Shown here piece after piece: positions 27,635 through 36,538 of a stretch of DNA of 64,000 nt. The stretch is taken from assembly GCA_003344405.1 (NCBI GenBank), contig NOWV01000058.1:248001-312000 (forward strand), written 5' to 3'. The first letter of the stretch is position 1; each line of letters opens with the position of its first letter. Made by a program: the position numbers and the translations under genes. Under the pieces are notes generated by a model that had not been told where the DNA came from, did not search any database, and saw only the letters and a program-made list of their open reading frames with translations. The DNA comes from Trichoplax sp. H2. Lineage: Eukaryota; Placozoa; Uniplacotomia; Trichoplacea.

Positions 27635-29668
27635 TTATACATCCGCTTTATTTTCAGAAAGTTCCATTAAAGCGATAGCTCCATTCCACTTTGCTCGTTG
27701 ATCAGCTAAACGTTTCTTAGCTTGTAAACGAGCCGTTTTTTTCTTATCAGGGGCATCCTCAAGCGTATTACTTTGTTGATTTTCGACCGCTAGTGGTGAA
27801 GTAGGTGGTTGTTTTTGCAACCTCTTCAACTGTCTATCTCGGCGCGATTGTTGAAGTTTAGCAAGCCATTGCATGACCAGCGGATCATCATTTTGCAATG
27901 TGATACTAGCTTCGTCATCATTGCGCTGTAAAGCAGCGTATGGATGATCAGGGCAATGACGATTGGAGTGAGTAAAACGCGAAGTGCAACCTTGGATAGA
28001 GCACATAAATGGTTTTTCACCAGTATGAATGCGTACATGAGTCTTGAGTTGACCACTTTGAGCAAATGTTTTGCCACAATTGGGAAAATCACAGACATAA
28101 GGGCGTTCACCAGTATGTGTACGCCTATGAGCTTGTAATGATTTCTCGCGAGGAAAAGTGCGTTGGCAGATTTCGCATCGTATTGTCGATTTGGATTTAG
28201 CACCAACACGACGTAGATAAGCAATGTTATCCGTCCTTGGTCGACCTCTTATAATGGTCTTTCCATCATGTTGATCTTCTTCCTTACTTTCTTCATTTTC
28301 CACTGAATCACATTGGCTGCTATTGGAACTGCTCTCATTGCTACTTGTTGTCAAAACACTATCCGATCTGGAGTTGATATCATTTAAACTATTCTTGAAA
28401 TTAGGCTTATTACTATTGCCATTGGTGCTTTTTTCCATCTTGGGCTGAGATGGCGTATCGGCATACATAGTTTCATTAGCCGAGAGATAAAGTGAACGTG
28501 ATTGGACATATTCGATCGTACGTGGATCAATATGATGAAGATTGGCGTTAATATTGAACTTGGAGATGGTGTCATTATTGATATGACTAATGGCTGGATT
28601 GGGCGTTAAAATTAAGACAGCTCCATTTTGTGCTAAGACTGTATAAAGTGGACCGGCAGCATTGCCATGGCCCAAACTTTTGGCGGGAAGACCCATCAAG
28701 CCGTTATAACAGAGCGGTATACTACTTGTGTAATAATAATTAGATGGCCAAGGACCCTTTAAATCACTGCCTAAACAACTTTGAAAAGCAACATCGCGCT
28801 CTTTATCGACCTTGGCAATGCCATTCGGCGGGAAATAAACCATTTCTGCGGTATCAATCATTCTAAATGCAAAATATTCATTCATCATCTCATTAGCATT
28901 AGAATACTGCAATTAGAAAGTTAAAAGGTCATTTAAATCATAAATCAACAACATGGAGTGGTCGACTGCGCAGTGCGCAGTGACCACTCTACTGTACAGT
29001 GTACAGTAGAACTTCTAGAAACTTCCGTTGTAGTACTGTAGACTTGGTACTGTGGTCATGGTGAGCTATCAGCACCCCATCACACGTTTCAATGTTTGTA
29101 TACGTTAGTAAGAGCTCCAGCGGTGTACAAATGATACTATATAGAGTTACGGACTGCTGGAAATTTCCAGCACCCACTACACTGTACCAGTAGACGAAAT
29201 CGCCAAAGCCTTTCATCATTATTGTACTGTACTGTATAACCGGCGTGGCGTATTCGTTAGTATTAATTAGTGAACAGTCAATAAATAATAATTTCCATGA
29301 ATGGAATTAATGCGATGTCATTATTGATCAGCAAGTAGTATGGAGACATAGAGTAAATCAATGTTGATATCATGGTTAAAATTAACAATTTTTTCAATCA
29401 CTTTGATAATACGATATTCAAAATCATGCAACCAAGATTATGCTAGTACTAGACATCCGATTTCATGATACTTGAAATGATTGATTATGGCAGATTTCAA
29501 CTGACCTTGTAATCGTTCCAAGTAACGAATAGTTCCAATGGTCTAATTTCAACTGGATAATCACTTCTGGTTCAGAATTAAATGGTAAATCGCAATCGAT
29601 AATAACTGTCGTACGTAGTGATGCAAATGTGGTAACGTCTTGAAAAGCAATTTGGAATGCAGAACGCC
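27635..29668 (-). CDS. ZNF367: ZNF367-type C2H2 zinc-finger protein (5' end uncertain)
   Basis: The large last exon is 28906-27635, after the acceptor TTGCAG. In its open frame, a GRPR motif at about residues 223-226 leads into finger 1 (about 246-266, CEICQRTFPREKSLQAH), finger 2 (about 274-296, CDFPNCGKTFAQSGQLKTH) and an atypical finger 3 (about 304-323, CSIQGC...HCPDH). A C-terminal helix with KWNGAIALMELSE follows. GRPR, the three fingers, the WLAKLQQSRRDR-like helix and the tail occur in this order in vertebrate ZNF367, a DNA-binding nuclear factor linked to cell-cycle genes. An upstream exon at about 29668-29472 (donor GTATCA, phase 0) joins in frame and would add some 65 residues including PEVIIQLKLDHWNYSLLG; it and the acidic/Ser-rich region before the fingers resemble nothing I know. 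The start codon was not identified; an ATG followed by a donor near 29930 is possible. Confidence 0.9.
28956..29009. repeat. Nested palindromes next to the ZNF367 last exon
   Basis: GAGTGGTC at 28956-28963 is mirrored by GACCACTC at 28982-28989 around an inner palindrome made of ACTGCGCA and TGCGCAGT. It is followed directly by CTACTGTAC (28989-28997) and its inverse GTACAGTAG (29001-29009). Two hairpin-forming elements therefore abut, in the intron just upstream of the zinc-finger exon. Confidence 0.9.
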
Positions 29669-31326
29669 CAATTTATATCATCCTGCTGTTGGATTTCTTT
29701 CCGTATAATGTTTACGTAATAGCGGTAAACAAAGCATCTATAATGCGTAAGCATTGTGTGCTAAAAATGATGCATGATGTCATCATTGATACCCTATGCT
29801 GTTATCTTTGCGCCAGTAAATAAATTCGATTCAATTCAATTGAAAGATCTTTCCAATCTTATATAGTAACCGCATACAGTAATTGATCCTTTCGACGATG
29901 ACAGTAGCGATATGCAAGAGTCACCTTGACGCCATATCATTACTTAAAAAGAAAATTAAAAATTCACCGAGAAGTATAGTATGTCATATACTGTACATTG
30001 AATAGTCCAAATTTGTTATAACTTGTATCAGCCTGTGCCAATAAGTACCATCGCCACTAATCACCTGTGATGTACGCAAATCATGATCAGTATTACTTCA
30101 GTTTATAGAGTGGCCAACTTTCTATCTTCTGACCATTTTAGCTATCATCAATTGATAAGCTCATTTTTCGCTTCAGCGGCTAACATGGATGGTATCGCCG
30201 TCAAGTCTACAGTAGATCATTTTAATGAGTTTTATAATAAGATTTATTTTTTATTTTTTATCAGATTTCATTTTCCAAAAACTACGCTAAATTGCTATAA
30301 TTACCGTAAATATACAAACGTGTTTGAAATGAGGTATTGATCATTTTTGAATTAAATGATGTAATCACTAATCAGCAGTCATCACGAGTTTTCATTCCCG
30401 TGTCATGTATTGTAAAACGTAGGCAAGTGAACAATTATAATTAGTCGTATTAATTATCCATGAACTCTTATAACTTCCGCTGCAGATCCATTGACAGTGC
30501 ATGTAGACTTGTACACTCTAGTACGGCAAAATGAATGATATCACTGTAATTTCTCCAAGGCATGAAAATATAAATATATACAATATACTGCGCCTAATTA
30601 AAACGTATCTCAATGCGGAGATATTGATGTACAGTAATTTGGGGCCAGTATGTTGTCGAGATTACTATACTGTCATGTACAGTCCTGTAAATAGGATGGA
30701 TATATCTAGTAGGTATAGAACTGTACAACTGTACTTCACATTGTACAATTTATTCCTGTATCTCCATCAAAGTATTTTTTCATTGCTACCAAGTAAAAGC
30801 ACAGAGAAGGAATCAATCTGTACCATCCTGAATTCTATATTCAAAATATTTTATCAGATTATACTACTGTACGATATTTTATCTATTTTTTAGAGAGTTA
30901 TTTCCGTCCAAATTGAAACACCACTGATCAGGGAAAGTGAGTACAGTCAGTACCGTGTACTGTATCGTACTGCGGCGAATCTGCAAACGTGGCATTGCCG
31001 GGTCCGGGTTAGCCCAGGGTATGGGCTTTAAAGTTTTGCACTCAAACAAAAGAAACAACAATGATCCAGCCATAAGGTGTGATTAGGTGTGTGGTATGTT
31101 GAATGTCGACTCATTGTGACGTCATTGTATTTTGCTGGAAACACCTTTTAAATAATAATAATTCACAGAATAAGAAGAGTTTATTAGTCACCTGCTATAA
31201 ATATAACTTACGCTTTAATTTGACTATAAAGTCGCCTCTTTTCAACATTTACCTATGACTACTGTATTGTATGACGGGCGTGGATCCATACAGTATAGGA
31301 TGGTCACATTACAGGGGCACAAGCTA

Positions 31327-31562
31327 TCGTATGATTTCATGGAAAGTCTAATCTTGTCGCATAGGCACAAATTACATCATAGGAATGCTGATTATACTGT
31401 ATACATCATAAGAATTCTATTCATAAGCCAATTTGGATAGTATCACTGTATGATTTCATGGAAAGTCTGATCTTGTCGCATAGGTACAAATTACATCATA
31501 GGAATGCTGATTATATAGGTCATAAGAATTCTATTTATAAGCCAATTTGGATAATATCACTG
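31327..31562. repeat. Tandem duplication of about 118 bases
   Basis: Two neighbouring copies share GATTTCATGGAAAGTCT, TTGTCGCATAGG, TTACATCATAGGAATGCTG and ATAAGCCAATTTGGATA. They differ by a handful of substitutions and a 7-base deletion in the second copy, so the duplication is fairly recent compared with the other arrays here. Confidence 0.9.
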
Positions 31563-34104
31563 TCATGCAATAATATCAATGCATAAACAATTTGCAAATA
31601 GAGACAAGTTGGAGAGTTCTTTATACTCGTACAGTAAGTTGCTAGGCGGTATAGACTACAGTAAATAACTGCATCGTCACAGAATCTCGTATAAAACACC
31701 ATGAGCTCGCTAAATACAATTAAGATTACCCTTGTTTAAGCGAGCTAGGCACTCTATGCATTAAGCTAGTGTGCAGAATTGCGTACTCTACAACATACGC
31801 ACAACGGCCTTTTTGCATACTCCGGTTTTGAGTAGTCCCTGCACAAATAAAGCGTAAAATAGTTTCTTAGTCATGGTATAGGGTTAAGAGTTCATGCATG
31901 CCTTTATCAATTCATTGAAAAGCATTCCAAATATGGTACTGGCTTGCAATGTTTACAGGATCACAGTCAGCGATGTCCACCAGTACTCGCCATGATGCTG
32001 TATTATTACGAATTTGAAAGTAATGAGTTGTAATCTATCAACGAAGTGACAGGACGTTAAGCTGCTGTAGTATCAATGAATCTGTCCATTTCAAAATACA
32101 ATCCAAACCATAAAATGTTCATAGCAAATACTGTACATATACCACAGTAAATGCATAATTCTGATGATATCGAATTCATTGATGCCCTTGTTAATACTTG
32201 ATAATACAGGATTAGTTCAGAAATACATTTATAGCACCATTTGGTCAACACTAGGCCTGTTAAAATGACAACATTGGACAATACGAATACTGTACGCGTA
32301 TTACCATATTTGGTCAGATTGTATTGTACTGTATATATGTACAGTACGCAGACGTGACTGTGCGGGCGTGTACAGTACGTATACAGCATGTGAGTAATTT
32401 TAATTTTAATGACCATCTCAGCTGATTCTCATCCGACCTAAGCTAGTAATCCATGCCTAAGCGGATTACGATACTGCATATCCATACTTTCCATTTTAAA
32501 CAGTAACGATATATCTTAGCTAGGAACTAATTACGATATATAATTAATTTGTTATGATTATGTTATATTTAAAATACTTTTTGCGGGTGTCTATCTAATT
32601 CCCCTCATAGAATTGCAACATACTGTAGGCGTAATTAATTCGCAACTTTTCAGGTCTTTCATGGTTCGGTATTAGGATAATATACGGTGCGTTTGTCTTT
32701 CTATTTTCTTATAAATATACGTATAGTGTTATCTAGCCGAGATATATTATGTCAATGCTACAGAAAGCTATACAAGTATCAGTTCGGTGACAGTCAATTT
32801 TGTAGAGTCAAAATGACGTCGACCTAATTACTGTACGGATGTACAATGTTAATGCTGTAAGTTAAGTTTAGTAAGAAATAACATCGTAGTTTGATATGAA
32901 AAAAATTAGTAATCTATCACCAGTTTAATTCCGTAAGAAATATCTAATATTGAAACTAATTAATAAAGAAAGATAGTGGTACAGGAAATCTGGAGCACAG
33001 AGGGCGTAAGGACAACTTGGCGGAGTTAGCTCTTTACTTTCACAAAACAACACCAATAATGATAGTTAAAATAAATAAAATCTGATCATGCAACATTATT
33101 ATTTCTTCCATAACTGGAGATCCTGCATCTTGAAATCTTTTTGCAGTTAATACGACTGATCTTCAGAGTTGCATACGGACTCTTTTACTCATATAATCAT
33201 ACTCTACTTATCCTTGGAGTTATGTACCATAGCTTAGCTTACTGAGTCCTATTTGGGTGATAGTACGTATAATAAAAACGTACTACAGCATACTAATGAA
33301 TGAATAATATCATTATCAGATGCATGTATGCTAAATAATTAGTTCAGATCAGTTCGTAATGCTGCACTTATCATTTCTATTGTACGAATGTTGTCCAATT
33401 GATAGCTCCTAATAGCTTAAGCTATGGGTAAGACGCCTTTGCAAAAACGGCATCCATCATTCGATAGGCTTTTATTTCGTATTGCGATTGTGTAGGTTTG
33501 ATATTGGTATGCATGTCACACACCACTAGTGACAAAGTAGTCTACACACGCCAATCCTTGCGGAGAACGCCACTTACTAACTTAAAGAGGCGAGATTAGC
33601 TATATCACCAAATAATTCAGTTCCAACGACCGAATACTATGGTACAATTATAGCGTCACAGATGATGTAGACGAGATAGTCAGAGATTTACTATCATTTA
33701 TTACTGAAGGAATCTTGGCACCCAAGATTATAGTCTTTACAATTAAATATCAATTGAAAAACTAGTTGACTATCTAACCGACTAACGAACTAAAAAGGAA
33801 TCTTCAGGCACCAGCCTTTTATAGTCTCGTCAGAAACTCCTGGTAATGCATCAAAGGTTTATTACACTATACTAATGGAGTTCCACCACTGCTGACGCAT
33901 TCAATCTTGAATATACAGTACAATAAATATATGTACTGTACAGTAGTATACCGTACACAGTGGTGGACATGCATACCTCCAAACTTAATTCAATAGACTC
34001 GAAGAAGAACGTATCATCGTTTTAAGCTATGGACGCTGAGTATGTGAGTCATCGGGGTTATTATGAACGGCCTACACTACAGTACACAGTGGACATGGAT
34101 ACCT

Positions 34105-34124
34105 NNNNNNNNNNNNNNNNNNNN
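34105..34124. other. Assembly gap (20 N)
   Basis: Twenty Ns, placed exactly between the two copies of the duplicated segment described above. The same length and context as the gap at 16565 suggest an assembler-inserted placeholder. Confidence 0.95.
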
Positions 34125-34343
34125 TGATCTTCAGAGTTGCATACGGACTCTTTTACTCATATAATCATACTCTACTTATCCTTGGAGTTATGTACCATAG
34201 CTTAGCTTACTGAGTCCTATTTGAGTGATAGTACGTATAATAAAAACGTACTACAGCATACTAATGAATGAATAATATCATTATCAGATGCATGTATGCT
34301 AAAGAATTAGTTTAGATCAGTTCGTAATGCTGTACAGTCGTAT

Positions 34344-34384
34344 AATAGAAATGATAAGTACAGCCTGTACTTATCATTTCTATT
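34344..34384. repeat. Perfect 19-base hairpin with a 3-base loop
   Basis: AATAGAAATGATAAGTACA is followed by GCC and then its exact reverse complement. Copy A of the duplicated segment has only the right-hand arm (near 33364-33383, starting GCACTTATC), so the left arm is new in copy B. Confidence 0.95.
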
Positions 34385-34609
34385 GGTCGAATGTTGTCCA
34401 ATTGATAGCTCCTAATAGCTTAAGCTATGGGTAAGACGCCTTTGCAAAAACGGCATCCGTCGTTCGATAGGCTTTTATTTCGTATTGCGATTGTGTAGGT
34501 TTGATATTGGTATGCATCAAAGGTTTATTACACTATACTAATGGAGTTCCACCACTGCTGACGCATTCAATCTTGAATATACAGTACAATAAATATATGT
34601 ACGGTAGTA

Positions 34610-34905
34610 TACCGTACACAGTGGTGGACATGCATGCCTCCAAACTTAATTCAATAGACTCGAAGAAGAACGTATCATCGTTTTAAGCTATGGACGCTGA
34701 GTATGTGAGTCATCGGGGTTATTATGAACGGCCTACACTACAGTACACAGTGGACATGGATACCTGTAAACTTAATTCAGTAGACTCCTGGAATAATGAA
34801 TGTATTATCGTTTTAAGCTATTGACGCTGAGTATGTGAGTCATCGGGGTTATTATGGACGGGCCTTACACTACAGTACACAGTGGACATGCATACCTGCA
34901 AACTT
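34610..34905. repeat. About 120-base tandem repeat
   Basis: Units share GTGGACATGCATACCT, then AAACTTAATTCA, then GACGCTGAGTATGTGAGTCA and CGGGGTTATTATG. Two full units and a partial third are present after the gap; one unit ends copy A before it. Confidence 0.85.
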
Positions 34906-35317
34906 CATTTAAACACAACAGATTCTGAAATCATTTAACTTTAGGTCAATTTGTAGTCAATGAGCTTGTACGATCCCGGAAATTACATCAATTGAACTAC
35001 TAATTGCTCGTACTTGCGTACCGTGTCCTCAAATGACGATCATGAGTAGGATATGAGCGCAGAGTTGATATAAGAAGCGATTGCACGGTTTTGATATGTG
35101 CTGACAAAATTGTCTGTGAATTCAAGGAATAAAGGAAAAGTTTCAAGTTTTGTCCGATACAATCCATACTGAATCTAGTTCCACTGTGCAGTCATGTTTT
35201 GCATTGCCACGGTGCCTTCATAATTTGCATTGACTTATTTGATTGATATTCCATATGACGACGGGCATTTAAATCAATTTTCCAATTTTTTTTCCCCCAA
35301 CGACAGTACTGACTAGT

Positions 35318-36290
35318 GTACTGACTACTGTTCTGTACAGTACAGTACAGTACGTACAATACAGTAATGCAGTAATCAAAATTACTAGTACAAGCTCACG
35401 TTGCTTTGCTGACGGCTTATGATAATGTACTTATTTGTTAATAATGAACAGATAGTATTACCATTCGACGTTATTTATATCCCGGTAATAGCCAGGCACG
35501 ACTATATTCACAGCTATGCTAGTAGAATACTACTTTTCAATAATGCAATGACGGATGAAATGCTATATTAAGATTAGTTGATGGTCCAAAGCACATTCTG
35601 CTAACTAATATACGGTGATGGACATACCAAGTTAAGATTAGCAGGTACTGTAAGATATCGGTACAATGTCCTTAGTACTGTGGTCAATTCTATACCAATC
35701 ATTAGAATGTGTCTAAGGATTGCTTGAGTATGCAAGCAAAACTTGCTCTGTCGATAGCAACCGTTATAAGAAAATGTAGCAATCAAAATGGCTATGTAGA
35801 AAACTCTTTAAAGATTCTATGTTTACTCAATTTTCATCAGAATATTACATCGAATCAAATCACCGTCGACAGTACTGTAGTTTACACTACAGACTGTAAG
35901 GGTTTGTACTGTAGTCTATAGTACAGTACTGTACTGTACAGTACTCAAGAAAAAAAAAAATCAACCGTACTGTACTGCATGCAAATGGCGTTAGTTTGTG
36001 CGCAGCTGCGGGATACGATCATACCGTACCGTACTGTACTGTACTTTACAGTACAGTATACTGTATGCTGAGTATCCAGTACTGTACTGTACTGGACACA
36101 CCATGGAATAAATGAGGGGGGGGGTGGAAATTGAGGTAAAGAACTGCCAGGGACTGTCGTACTGAAACAACTGAAAACATTGGTACTGGAGTCAACATCT
36201 TTTTGCATCTCGATGGCACAGTAGACTGCCCCGTACCACTGTACTCGAGTACTATATACTGTTCAGTACATTACTTGAAAATAAGTAGTT
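35318..36290. repeat. GTAC-rich palindromic sequence
   Basis: Dense clusters built from TACTGTACAG and its overlaps occur at about 35328-35366, 35870-35945 and 36020-36100, with single copies throughout 29-36 kb. Because the core is its own reverse complement, the clusters can fold on themselves. A run of ten G lies near 36115. Confidence 0.85.
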
Positions 36291-36330
36291 GTAACCAAGG
36301 ATAACGCTAGTCCACGTGGCTCGTATACGC

Positions 36331-36486
36331 ATGGATCCACGCTTGAAGTCTATCGTACCGTTGGAGATGGCCTACAATGCCATCCTAGCAGATCGCCAAG
36401 GAAGCACTATAGCCTGCGATCATACAAACAACGAAGCTGACAAGCTCTGCTTTGAGCACTCATGCGCCATATTTGGTAGGTTGTAG
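36331..36486 (+). CDS. Possible small ORF or 5' exon upstream of HABP4/SERBP1
   Basis: A 51-codon open frame starts MDPRLKSIVPLEMAYNAIL and ends 52 bases before the HABP4/SERBP1 ATG. Its codon composition is balanced and coding-like compared with the AT-rich flanks, and a good donor (GTAGGT) sits near its end at 36476. I do not recognise the protein, and splicing from this donor into the next exon does not give an open frame with the known protein. It may be an upstream ORF in the 5' UTR, an exon of an alternative transcript, or chance. Confidence 0.3.
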   Translation: MDPRLKSIVPLEMAYNAILADRQGSTIACDHTNNEADKLCFEHSCAIFGRL

Positions 36487-36538
36487 AATCACGCTTTTGA
36501 ATCCATCCAATATCGCCGTTAATCGGTGACAACCGAAG

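Larger units (their letters stand above)
33157..34765. repeat. Segment present twice around an assembly gap
   Basis: Copy A (33157-34104) and copy B (34125-34765) are nearly identical in sequence and order but differ by large indels: copy A carries an extra 337 bases (33515-33851), and copy B carries an extra short hairpin (34344-34384). The 20-N gap lies exactly between them. This is the pattern expected of two haplotypes joined end to end by an assembler. Confidence 0.9.
29669..36330. other. Divergent spacer between ZNF367 and HABP4/SERBP1 genes
   Basis: About 6.7 kb without a supportable gene. It should contain the promoters of both flanking genes and perhaps 5' exons of ZNF367. It holds a local tandem duplication (31327-31562), a duplicated segment around an N gap (33157-34765), a 120-base tandem repeat (34610-34905) and many GTAC-rich palindromes (35318-36290). 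The open frame at 32057-32416 (-) crosses GTAC repeats and was not accepted. Confidence 0.6.

Noticed and set aside
27634-28912. Reading the ZNF367 frame as a complete single-exon gene starting at 28912
   Set aside because: The apparent start codon there is TTG and forms part of a splice acceptor (TTGCAG), so the frame continues from an upstream exon.
30083-30340. Plus-strand open frame containing MDGIAVKSTVDHFNEF
   Set aside because: A short stretch looks protein-like, but there is no donor in frame and the remainder is low-complexity Phe/Tyr; the opposite strand has competing short frames. Left uncalled.
32057-32416. 119-residue minus-strand open frame with hydrophobic runs
   Set aside because: It crosses GTAC-rich repeats, has no acceptor/donor logic or family resemblance, and its composition follows the AT-rich background.
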